Positions 1-6,286 of a stretch of DNA of 16,483 nt are shown piece after piece. The stretch is from Candidatus Izemoplasma sp. GTDB lineage: Bacteria > Bacillota_I > Bacilli_A > Izemoplasmatales > Izemoplasmataceae. Location of the stretch: NCBI GenBank assembly GCA_007123975.1, contig SLFZ01000075.1:1-16483 (forward strand), read 5' to 3'. The first letter of the stretch is position 1; every line of letters starts with the position of its first letter. The notes beneath the pieces were generated by a model, which was not told where the DNA came from, ran no database searches, and saw only the letters and a list, made by a program, of their open reading frames with translations. The position numbers were made by a program, and so were the translations under genes.

Positions 1-120
1 CGTTACGTTGACTGGCGCAACTTTAAGGAAACGCTGCGTGAAGAAGTCAGCCGATTTCTCTATCAGGAGACCAAGCGCCGTCCCATCGTCATCCCGGTGC
101 TTATCGACACGCAGAAATGA
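1..120 (+). CDS. rnj: C-terminal end of ribonuclease J (5' end outside window)
   Basis: Frame 1 is open from the window edge to TGA at 118-120 and gives the last 39 residues of a protein. They contain WRNFKETLREEVSRFLYQET followed by KRRPIVIPVL. This amphipathic helix followed by a K-R-R-P-hydrophobic strand is the usual C-terminal signature of RNase J, the metallo-beta-lactamase-fold 5'-3' exo/endoribonuclease that matures rRNA and degrades mRNA in Bacillota and relatives. The catalytic domain is outside the window, so the call rests on the tail alone, and J1 cannot be told from J2. The TGA overlaps the ATG of the next gene (ATGA at 117-120), so the two genes are translationally coupled. Confidence 0.8.
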   Translation, partial: RYVDWRNFKETLREEVSRFLYQETKRRPIVIPVLIDTQK

Positions 121-599
121 GTTTTGTGATTGAACTGTTCGAGGCCAACCTCGACAAAGACGATGTCAAACACCTCAGACCGAGGCAAGGCGCCCGTGCC
201 GTTTTAAAACACGGAGACGATGTGGTGTTGATACACAACGAAGCTTGGAACCTCTACACACTCCCCGGCGGTGGCATTGAACCGGGTGAATCGCCCGAAG
301 ACGCACTGCGCCGCGAAGTCAAAGAAGAAACCGGCTTCGCCATCAAAAACATACGTCTGACCCTGATTGTACGTGAGCATTTCCGCGACTCAATCTGGGA
401 AAACCACATGTTTCTTTGCGAGACCGACGGTCCACGTGCAAAACCAAGCCTTGACCAGGCCGAGGTTGACGCCGGGCTGAAAGTCATCGTGGTGCCCGTC
501 GACCGAGCGCTCGAACTCTTTAGCGCACACGAGACAGACCACCTTCACGCCGAGGAGATTATGCAGCGAGAGTTGCTTGCTTTAATGCACAGTTTGTAG
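117..599 (+). CDS. Nudix hydrolase
   Basis: This 160-residue protein has a complete Nudix box at residues 52-74: G52, E58, R66-E67, E70-E71 and G73-F74, matching GX5EX7REUXEEXGU. The two adjacent glutamates and E67 are the Mg2+-binding set. Nudix enzymes hydrolyse nucleoside diphosphates linked to another group (oxidised dNTPs, ADP-ribose, NADH, capped RNA ends). The sequence does not show which substrate is used here. The length fits a single-domain cytosolic member. The ATG at 117 overlaps the RNase J stop by 4 bp, so it is the distal gene of an rnj operon, and a hairpin terminator follows directly. A role in RNA 5'-end processing next to RNase J is tempting but is inference from position only. 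Confidence 0.93.
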   Translation: MSFVIELFEANLDKDDVKHLRPRQGARAVLKHGDDVVLIHNEAWNLYTLPGGGIEPGESPEDALRREVKEETGFAIKNIRLTLIVREHFRDSIWENHMFLCETDGPRAKPSLDQAEVDAGLKVIVVPVDRALELFSAHETDHLHAEEIMQRELLALMHSL

Positions 600-603
600 A
601 CAA

Positions 604-640
604 ACATCCGCGCTGAAAACCGGCGCGGATGTCTTATTCT
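604..640 (+). terminator. Rho-independent terminator after the Nudix gene
   Basis: A perfect 10-bp GC-rich stem (ACATCCGCGC at 604-613 pairing with GCGCGGATGT at 623-632, 9-nt loop) is followed by CTTATTCT. The U-tract is interrupted, so termination may be imperfect. It closes the rnj-Nudix unit ahead of the tig promoter. Confidence 0.75.
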
Positions 641-670
641 TAGCGCACTATGGCAATTTTAGCGTTCCTG

Positions 671-698
671 TTTACAAACACCCTCAGTATGTTATAAT
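671..698 (+). promoter_or_regulatory. Sigma-A-type promoter of tig
   Basis: TTTACA (671-676) and a perfect TATAAT (693-698) are separated by 16 bp in an AT-rich stretch between a terminator and tig. The predicted transcript starts near 705 and reaches a strong AGGAGG (716-721), 9 nt ahead of the tig ATG. Confidence 0.75.
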
Positions 699-730
699 TA
701 AACAGGATTAATCTTAGGAGGTAACTAATC

Positions 731-2017
731 ATGGCAAAAATCGACAAACTACAAGACTCACGCGTACGCATTGAAATCGACGTCACTCCCGAACAGTTTG
801 AACACGGGCTTGACCACGCGTTCGAGCAAATTAAAGACGACGTTGACATCAAAGGATTCCGCAAAGGCAAAGTGACACGCAAGGTGTATGAACAACATAA
901 AGGCGTTGAAACGCTTTACGAAGAAGCCTTGAACCACGTGGTTCAAGACACCTATTTCGACGCCGTGCAAACCCACGAGCTTGAGGTCGTCGCGCAACCA
1001 AAAATCGATCTCGACATCAACACCGTAAAAAAAGGTGAAGGGTTTACCTACACCGCCACCGTCGCCGTCAAGCCCGACGTCGAACTCGGCGAGTACAAAG
1101 GGTTCGAGTACGAAGGCGAGACCGTCGAGGTCACCGACGAAGAAATCGACGCTGAAATTGAACGCCTGCTTGGGCAAAACGCCGAACTCGTCGTCAAAGA
1201 AGAAGGCGCGCTCGAGAAAAACGACACCGCAGTCTTTGATTTCGAAGGCTTCGTCGATGGCGAAGCGTTTGAAGGCGGTAAAGCTGAAAACCACGAACTC
1301 CAAGTTGGCAGCGGCCAGTTCATTCCCGGATTTGAAGATCAAATGATCGGCATGACACCCGGCGAAGAACGCGACGTCAATGTCACCTTCCCGGAAGACT
1401 ACCAAGCCGAAAACCTAAAAGGCAAAGAGGCAGTTTTCAAAACCAAACTTCATGAAATCAAGGTCAAAGAGACCCCTGAGCTAAACGACGACTTCGTCAA
1501 AGACCTCGATCGTGAAGGCGTTGAGACCGTCGATCAGTTGAAAACCGACACCAAAGCCACGTTGACGAAGCAAAAAGAAGAACAAAGCCGCAACAAAGCC
1601 GTCGACTTCGCCGTCGACAAAGCGGCCGAGAACGCCACCATCAACGTGCCCCAGGAAATGATTGACGAAGAGAAGAACCGCATGCTCGACAACACCAAAC
1701 GCCAAGCTCAGCAATACGGCATCGACTTTGACACGTACTTGCAGCTAACCGGCACCGACAAAGAGACCTTCGAAGCGAAACTCCGCGACGATGCCGAGCG
1801 TTCAATCCGCTACAACCTTACCCTCGAAGCCATCGCTAAGAAGGAAGGCATCGAAGCGGACAAAGACGACGTCGAGAAAATGTATGCAGACCTTTCTAAG
1901 CAATACAACATGGACGTCGAACAAATTAAAGCGCAGGTCAATGACCGCGCCGTTGAGCAACAAATCGTCATCCGCAAAACCATCGACTTCCTCGTCGACA
2001 ACCTAAAAACCGCATAA
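731..2017 (+). CDS. tig: Trigger factor, ribosome-associated chaperone/prolyl isomerase
   Basis: This 428-residue protein has the normal length for trigger factor. The N-terminal ribosome-binding domain (about residues 1-145) carries the GFRKGKV signature loop near residues 41-49 that docks on ribosomal protein L23 at the exit tunnel. A central FKBP-type PPIase domain follows (about 150-245; GFVDGEAFEGG, then GSGQFIPGFEDQMIGM). The C-terminal part is the long helical, acidic arm domain that cradles nascent chains (about 250-428). The start is fixed by AGGAGG at 716-721. It has its own promoter. In Bacillus tig is followed by clpX and lon. Here clpX is absent, and a HAD phosphatase sits between tig and lon. 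Nothing looks truncated. Confidence 0.98.
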   Translation: MAKIDKLQDSRVRIEIDVTPEQFEHGLDHAFEQIKDDVDIKGFRKGKVTRKVYEQHKGVETLYEEALNHVVQDTYFDAVQTHELEVVAQPKIDLDINTVKKGEGFTYTATVAVKPDVELGEYKGFEYEGETVEVTDEEIDAEIERLLGQNAELVVKEEGALEKNDTAVFDFEGFVDGEAFEGGKAENHELQVGSGQFIPGFEDQMIGMTPGEERDVNVTFPEDYQAENLKGKEAVFKTKLHEIKVKETPELNDDFVKDLDREGVETVDQLKTDTKATLTKQKEEQSRNKAVDFAVDKAAENATINVPQEMIDEEKNRMLDNTKRQAQQYGIDFDTYLQLTGTDKETFEAKLRDDAERSIRYNLTLEAIAKKEGIEADKDDVEKMYADLSKQYNMDVEQIKAQVNDRAVEQQIVIRKTIDFLVDNLKTA

Positions 2018-2023
2018 CACCGT

Positions 2024-2049
2024 GGGCACTTCCAAGGAAGTGCCCCTTT
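2024..2049 (+). terminator. Intergenic hairpin between tig and the HAD gene (partial terminator)
   Basis: GGGCACTTC (2024-2032) and GAAGTGCCC (2037-2045) form a perfect 9-bp stem with a 4-nt loop, followed by CTTTT. The ribosome binding site of the next gene (AAGGAG, 2051-2056) begins right after the short T-run. The downstream gene has no visible promoter of its own, so this is probably a leaky terminator that lowers its expression relative to tig, or a 3'-end stabiliser. Confidence 0.6.
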
Positions 2050-2065
2050 TAAGGAGCTAACCACC

Positions 2066-2887
2066 ATGATACGACTCGTCGTGCTCGACCTTGACAACAC
2101 GACCTTGACCAACGACAAATCCCTGAGCGAAGCCACACTCAAGCAAGTCCGTAAACTATCAGACCAAGGGGTCCTTTTTACCTTGGCGACCGGTCGCGCA
2201 TTCGAACTCACGCGTCCCTACGCCGATGCGCTTGGCATCACGCTTCCCTTGATCGTGAACAACGGCGCACTCATCAAGACCCCGGAAGGCCGCATCACCA
2301 TGAAAAGCACCCTTGAGCGAAGCGCAAAACGCGACTTGCTTCGGCATGCGCGAGCCTATGATCTCGGGTACACGTACTATACCGAAAACGGATTTTACTC
2401 CAACGACACCGAGCGACTTGACGTGTATGAACGCTGGAATGAAACCCACCTCGACAGCCGCATCGTGATTCACAAGCGTGACAACACCGACGAACTTATC
2501 GACATCGATGCGTACAAACTGCTCATTTTAGACCAAAACGAGGAACGTTTCATCAAAAACTACCGAAAACATGAACAACGCGATGACGCGACCGTCACCC
2601 GCAGCCAGTCCTATTTTCTCGATGTCTTGCCGCCAAACACCAGCAAAGCCACCGCCCTTGCGCGGTTGATTGAAGACCTAGGGCTCATGCCTGAGCAGGT
2701 GCTCGCCTTCGGCGATAACGACAACGACGCCGAGATGCTTAAATACGCTGGCATAGGCGTGGCGATGCCTCACGGCAGCGACCGCGCGAAGGCGGCCGCC
2801 GATACAATTGCTTTAGCGGACAACGACGCCGATGGCGTCGCTCGCACGCTCAAGGTTTTTGCGGATGCAGGACAGTTCGATAAGTAG
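2066..2887 (+). CDS. Cof-type HAD-superfamily phosphatase
   Basis: This 273-residue protein has all four HAD motifs. Motif I is DLDNT with nucleophile D8 and acid/base D10. Motif II is T42 in LATGR. Motif III is K194 in TSKAT. Motif IV is GDNDND at 216-221. The ~100-residue segment between motifs II and III is the type IIB (Cof) cap that selects the substrate. Family members dephosphorylate sugar phosphates, FMN, pyridoxal phosphate and similar metabolites in the cytosol. The substrate cannot be read from the sequence. The ATG follows AAGGAG by 9 nt. It lies 48 bp downstream of tig across a hairpin and is probably expressed by read-through. Motif I has Asn-Thr-Thr where Cof proteins usually have Gly-Thr-Leu; this leaves the catalytic aspartates intact. 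Confidence 0.93.
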   Translation: MIRLVVLDLDNTTLTNDKSLSEATLKQVRKLSDQGVLFTLATGRAFELTRPYADALGITLPLIVNNGALIKTPEGRITMKSTLERSAKRDLLRHARAYDLGYTYYTENGFYSNDTERLDVYERWNETHLDSRIVIHKRDNTDELIDIDAYKLLILDQNEERFIKNYRKHEQRDDATVTRSQSYFLDVLPPNTSKATALARLIEDLGLMPEQVLAFGDNDNDAEMLKYAGIGVAMPHGSDRAKAAADTIALADNDADGVARTLKVFADAGQFDK

Positions 2888-2890
2888 CGA

Positions 2891-2930
2891 ATTTTGCACC
2901 TCAAATACCCCGTGTGCAAGATGGCAAAAT
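2891..2930. repeat. Imperfect inverted repeats after the HAD gene
   Basis: ATTTTGC (2891-2897) pairs with GCAAAAT (2924-2930), and an alternative inner pairing is TTGCAC (2894-2899) with GTGCAA (2914-2919). No T-run follows on the + strand, so it is a poor intrinsic terminator. It could be a 3' structure or an operator upstream of lon. It does not match the CIRCE or CtsR consensus. Confidence 0.35.
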
Positions 2931-2945
2931 CTCGGTCGTTTCACT

Positions 2946-2983
2946 TTGTAAATGTGTTCAAATAAAGTATAATATCATATAAT
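2946..2983 (+). promoter_or_regulatory. Promoter region of lon, with two overlapping -10 boxes
   Basis: Two perfect TATAAT hexamers (2968-2973 and 2978-2983) lie in an AT-rich stretch. The first has TTGTAA (2946-2951) 16 bp upstream; the second has TGTTCA (2955-2960) 17 bp upstream. Either would start transcription near 2980-2992, giving lon a leader of about 65-75 nt. Confidence 0.65.
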
Positions 2984-2987
2984 CATC

Positions 2988-3035
2988 GGTACACGTGTGC
3001 CCATTGTACCAGTGAGTTTAAGGTCTTCATAGACC
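2988..3035 (+). promoter_or_regulatory. Structured lon leader with two hairpins
   Basis: GGTACA (2988-2993) pairs with TGTACC (3005-3010), and GGTCT (3022-3026) pairs with AGACC (3031-3035) around a TCAT tetraloop. The second hairpin ends 5 nt before the Shine-Dalgarno AGAGAGG (3041-3047). Both would lie in the lon 5' UTR and could affect translation or mRNA stability. No known riboswitch class is recognised. Confidence 0.4.
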
Positions 3036-3055
3036 GCATAAGAGAGGTGAACGCA

Positions 3056-5383
3056 ATGTACGACGCAAACAAAACCACTGAAGGGTCGCTTCCCGCCATC
3101 GCCTTGCGCGGTGTCGCGCCTTTTCCGCACACCGACGTGCGCACCGAAGTAGGCCGTGCCCTCAGCAAAACCGCACTGCTCGAAGCCGAACGCAGCCATG
3201 ATGGCTATGTGTTTTTGCTGATTCAGAAGAACCCAATGGTTGAAAACCCCAAACAAGAAGATTTGTTGTCTACCGGGCTTATTGCCCGCATCGGCATAAA
3301 AATCAAACTGCCCAACGGCAATTTTAAAGTGAAATTTGATCCCATCGTTCGTGCCGAACTCAAAGAGTTTGAAAACATGAAGTCATTTTTCTCTGCCAGC
3401 TTCGTCACGCGCCCCGCAACCAGCGACGACGTTGATGAAGAAGTGGCGCTTGTACGCATGATTGTCAAGCAAGTCATGGACAACGCGCAAAACATCCTTA
3501 ACAACCCCAAGCAATGCCTTGAGGCCATCCAATCCGGCGTGTCGAGCGACAAACTCGCCGATATTTTGGCAAGCAACCTCAAAATCTCGGAAAACCATAA
3601 GTTTAAGTACATCGAGTCGCCCTCGATTGAAAAACGTTTGAACTATTTGCTTCAAGACATTGAAAAAGAACGCCATATGAGCGAAATCGAAGACAAAATC
3701 AACCGCACCGTGAAGAAAAACATCGACGAAAACCAACGCGAATACTACTTGCGCGAGAAACTTCGTGCGATTCAAGAAGAACTCGGCGATAAAGTCAAGA
3801 AGGAATCGGAAATCGAGCAGCTTCGCAAGCAAATCAAAGCGAAGAAGATGCCTGATCACATTGAGGAGAAAGCCCTCTATGAGCTTTCGCGTTATGAAAC
3901 CCTCCCCGCATCGAGCGGCGAGTCGGGTGTCATTCGCACCTACCTCGACTTCTTGATTGAACTGCCCTGGCATGAGCAAACCGACGATGAAACCGACATC
4001 AACAAAGCCGAAGCCGAACTGGAAAAAACCCACTACGGCCTCGAAAAGGTGAAAGAACGCATCATCGAGTACCTTGCGGTGAAACTGCTCACCGGGAAAA
4101 ACCCACAAACGATTCTTTGCCTCGTCGGCCCACCGGGCGTCGGGAAAACGTCGCTTGCCCAATCGATCGCGACGGCCTTACACCGTAAGTTCGTCAAGCA
4201 GTCGCTCGGCGGCATCAAAGATGAATCGGAAATCCGCGGACACCGCCGAACCTACCTCGGCGCGCTTCCCGGCCGGATTCTCCAAGGCATGAAAAAAGCG
4301 AAAGTCATCAACCCGCTATTCTTGCTCGATGAAATCGATAAACTCGGCTACGACTACAAAGGCGACCCATCCGCGGCGATGCTTGAGGTCCTTGACCCCG
4401 AGCAAAACCATCGTTTTAGCGACCACTACTTAGAAGATCAGTACGACCTTAGCCAGGTGTTGTTTATCTCCACGGCGAACTATCTCGGCAACATCCCGGC
4501 ACCACTTCGTGACCGGATGGAAATCATTGAACTCTCGAGCTACACCGAAATCGAGAAGTTCAACATCGCCCGCAAGCATCTCATCCCGAAACAACTTAAA
4601 AACCACGGCCTTGACGACGACAAACTGACCATCACCGACGACGCCATCATGAAAATGATTCGCGAGTACACCCGCGAAGCCGGCGTGCGTCAACTCGATC
4701 GCTTGTTTGGTTCAGTCGTCCGCAAATCGATTAAAATCATCCTTGGCGACAAGGTTGAACACGTTGATGTCAACGCCGACAATTTGAACGACTTCCTCGG
4801 AAAAGCCAAGTACTCCGACCACGAAAGCGAAAAAGACGACCAAATCGGCGTCGCCACCGGGCTTGCTTATACCCAATTTGGCGGCGACACCTTGCCGGTT
4901 GAAGTCGCCTATTACAAAGGCAGCGGAAAACTCGTCCTCACCGGTCAACTCGGCGATGTGATGAAAGAATCGGCGCAAGCCGCCCTTTCCTACATCCGCG
5001 CCAACCACGAAAAATACAAGATCGACAAGACGCTCTTCGATAAATCCGACGTACACATCCACGTCCCAGAAGGCGCCATCCCCAAAGACGGCCCCTCGGC
5101 CGGCGTGACCATCGCGATTGCCTTGATCAGCGCCTTGACGCACAAAAAGGTTGACCACACCATCGGCATGACCGGTGAAATTACCTTGCGCGGTCGCGTG
5201 CTTCCGATTGGCGGCCTGAAAGAAAAAGCCATCGCCGCACACCGCAGCGGACTTAAAAAAGTCATCATCCCCAAAGAAAACAAACGCGACATCGATGACA
5301 TTCCCGAGTCGGTCCGCAAAGACATCGATATCTTGCCCGTTGAAACCATTGACGAGATTATCGATTACACACTGAAAGCGTAA
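3056..5383 (+). CDS. lon: ATP-dependent protease Lon (LonA)
   Basis: This 775-residue protein degrades misfolded and regulatory proteins in the cytosol as an ATP-driven hexamer. Residues about 10-200 form the N-terminal substrate-binding LON domain, followed by a charged coiled coil (about 205-270). The AAA+ module has Walker A GPPGVGKTS near 357-365, Walker B LFLLDEIDK near 420, and DRMEI. The C-terminal protease domain holds the Ser-Lys dyad: S681 in KDGPSAG and K724 in GGLKEKAI, with the 43-residue spacing seen in E. coli Lon (S679/K722). I chose ATG 3056 because AGAGAGG (3041-3047) is correctly spaced for it. An in-frame GTG at 3047 overlaps the Shine-Dalgarno and is unlikely. Lon has its own promoter and shares its transcript with ysxC. 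Confidence 0.98.
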   Translation: MYDANKTTEGSLPAIALRGVAPFPHTDVRTEVGRALSKTALLEAERSHDGYVFLLIQKNPMVENPKQEDLLSTGLIARIGIKIKLPNGNFKVKFDPIVRAELKEFENMKSFFSASFVTRPATSDDVDEEVALVRMIVKQVMDNAQNILNNPKQCLEAIQSGVSSDKLADILASNLKISENHKFKYIESPSIEKRLNYLLQDIEKERHMSEIEDKINRTVKKNIDENQREYYLREKLRAIQEELGDKVKKESEIEQLRKQIKAKKMPDHIEEKALYELSRYETLPASSGESGVIRTYLDFLIELPWHEQTDDETDINKAEAELEKTHYGLEKVKERIIEYLAVKLLTGKNPQTILCLVGPPGVGKTSLAQSIATALHRKFVKQSLGGIKDESEIRGHRRTYLGALPGRILQGMKKAKVINPLFLLDEIDKLGYDYKGDPSAAMLEVLDPEQNHRFSDHYLEDQYDLSQVLFISTANYLGNIPAPLRDRMEIIELSSYTEIEKFNIARKHLIPKQLKNHGLDDDKLTITDDAIMKMIREYTREAGVRQLDRLFGSVVRKSIKIILGDKVEHVDVNADNLNDFLGKAKYSDHESEKDDQIGVATGLAYTQFGGDTLPVEVAYYKGSGKLVLTGQLGDVMKESAQAALSYIRANHEKYKIDKTLFDKSDVHIHVPEGAIPKDGPSAGVTIAIALISALTHKKVDHTIGMTGEITLRGRVLPIGGLKEKAIAAHRSGLKKVIIPKENKRDIDDIPESVRKDIDILPVETIDEIIDYTLKA

Positions 5384-5387
5384 TCAT

Positions 5388-5409
5388 GCGGGCAACCTCG
5401 GTTGCCCGC
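5388..5409 (+). terminator. Strong hairpin between lon and ysxC
   Basis: GCGGGCAAC (5388-5396) pairs with GTTGCCCGC (5401-5409) around CTCG. Only CTTCCT follows, not a T-run, so it is probably a stabilising or processing structure, or a weak terminator. The ysxC Shine-Dalgarno starts at 5418. It has the same arrangement as the hairpin after tig. Confidence 0.5.
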
Positions 5410-5432
5410 CTTCCTGTAAAGGAGGCCAAACC

Positions 5433-6023
5433 ATGATCCAATCCGTAGAAAAACCGCTCACCGTCGTCGACCCAAAAGACTTCGTGTCTACAGGACACGC
5501 TGAATTTTGTTTGCTCGGTCGGTCAAACGTCGGGAAAAGTTCATTCATCAACGCGTTACTCAATCGAAAAAACATTGCTTACACATCACAAAACCCAGGC
5601 AAAACGCAGACCTTGAACTTTTACTTGATCAATGACCTTTTTTACCTTGTCGACGTGCCCGGCTACGGCTACGCTCGCCGCAGCAAAACCCAGCGCCGCG
5701 CCTTTGGACGGATGATTGAAAGTTACCTCGCCAATCGCGATGCGTTAAAGCACGTGTTTTTGCTTATTGACTCACGGCACGATCCGACCAAAGACGACCA
5801 TCTTATGGTTGAGTTTTTGCAGTATTTGAACGTTCCTTTTACGATTGTCGCAACCAAAGCCGATAAACTATCGAACAACCAACAAAACGCCCACATGGAA
5901 CGGCTAAAAAAGCTTTTAATGCTCGATGAATACACATCGATCGTCATGTTTTCAGCCGTCACCAAACAAAACCGCGATCTGATTTTGGAAAACCTCATGC
6001 GATTTGCGCGCGAGGATGCTTGA
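5433..6023 (+). CDS. ysxC: Ribosome-biogenesis GTPase YsxC/EngB
   Basis: This 196-residue single-domain GTPase belongs to the TRAFAC/Era-like YihA (EngB) family, which is required for late 50S subunit assembly. Visible motifs are G1/P-loop GRSNVGKSS (29-37), the G2 threonine in NPGKTQT (54-60), G3 DVPGYGYA (74-81), G4 TKAD (141-144) and G5 FSA (173-175). The GYGYA extension after G3 and the TKAD form of G4 are typical of EngB. ATG 5433 follows AAAGGAGG (5418-5425) by 7 nt. It lies 49 bp after lon, the lon-ysxC pairing also found in Bacillus. There is no separate promoter. Its stop codon overlaps the -35 box of the next transcription unit. Confidence 0.97.
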   Translation: MIQSVEKPLTVVDPKDFVSTGHAEFCLLGRSNVGKSSFINALLNRKNIAYTSQNPGKTQTLNFYLINDLFYLVDVPGYGYARRSKTQRRAFGRMIESYLANRDALKHVFLLIDSRHDPTKDDHLMVEFLQYLNVPFTIVATKADKLSNNQQNAHMERLKKLLMLDEYTSIVMFSAVTKQNRDLILENLMRFAREDA

Positions 6024-6048
6024 AAGCGATACGCCCTTGTGGTAAAAT
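6020..6048 (+). promoter_or_regulatory. Promoter of the valS T-box transcript
   Basis: TTGAAA (6020-6025) and TAAAAT (6043-6048) are separated by the optimal 17 bp. The -35 box covers the ysxC stop codon. The predicted start near 6055 lies just ahead of T-box stem I. Confidence 0.75.
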
Positions 6049-6054
6049 ACCTTT

Positions 6055-6270
6055 AACTACGATGCACGGGAGGAGTAGACACGCCCCCCTTCAAGCGAGC
6101 CGGTGGTTGGTGCGAACCGGTAAGGAGCCGTGTCGAAAGTCGCCCGGAAGTAGCGTCGGTGATAAGCCGACGACGTTCGCCGCGTTAAGGCATTGAGTGC
6201 CGGCATCAGCCGGAACTAAGGTGGTACCGCGAGCAATCGTCCTTAACATTGTTAGGGACGTTTTTCTTTT
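6055..6270 (+). ncRNA. T-box riboswitch, valine-specific, controlling valS
   Basis: The leader contains the T-box sequence AAGGTGGTACCGCG (6218-6231), whose TGGT (6222-6225) would pair with the ACCA end of uncharged tRNA-Val. Stem I runs from about 6062 to 6146. Its AGTA motif (6074-6077) and GACAC (6078-6082) face GTGTC (6130-6134), and the specifier loop holds GTC (6139-6141), a valine codon. The apical part GGTGCGAACC is typical. Stem III is CGTCGG (6154-6159) with CCGACG (6167-6172). In the antiterminator TAAGG (6217-6221) pairs with CCTTA (6241-6245). In the competing terminator 6238-6247 pairs with 6251-6260 before TTTTTCTTTT. Uncharged tRNA-Val should therefore switch transcription of valS-folC on. 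The exact start and the specifier register are inferred; GTC agrees with the downstream gene. Confidence 0.95.
6238..6270 (+). terminator. T-box attenuator terminator
   Basis: A 10-bp stem with one G-T wobble (6238-6247 with 6251-6260) and a 3-nt loop is followed by TTTTTCTTTT (6261-6270). It shares CCTTA (6241-6245) with the antiterminator, so the two folds are mutually exclusive. The valS ribosome binding site follows at once. Confidence 0.93.
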
Positions 6271-6286
6271 AAAGGAGGAAAACCCT

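Noticed and set aside
758..1405. Long minus-strand open frame opposite tig (215 codons)
   Set aside because: It is antisense to trigger factor, has a low-complexity Phe/Val/Asp-rich product, no ribosome binding site, and follows from the strong codon bias of the + strand gene.
3047..3055. GTG at 3047 as the lon start
   Set aside because: It overlaps the Shine-Dalgarno AGAGAGG (3041-3047) and has none of its own; ATG 3056 is properly spaced.
2888..3055. CIRCE (HrcA) or CtsR operator upstream of lon
   Set aside because: No TTAGCACTC-N9-GAGTGCTAA or tandem GGTCAAA-type heptads are present; the inverted repeat at 2891-2930 has a different sequence.
3383..4162. Long minus-strand open frame opposite lon (259 codons)
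   Set aside because: It is a shadow of the Lon reading frame, with no recognisable domain or start signal.
6197..6286. N-terminal extension of valS from ATG 6197
   Set aside because: This stretch is the T-box antiterminator/terminator RNA; ATG 6287 has a strong ribosome binding site and gives the usual ValRS N-terminus.
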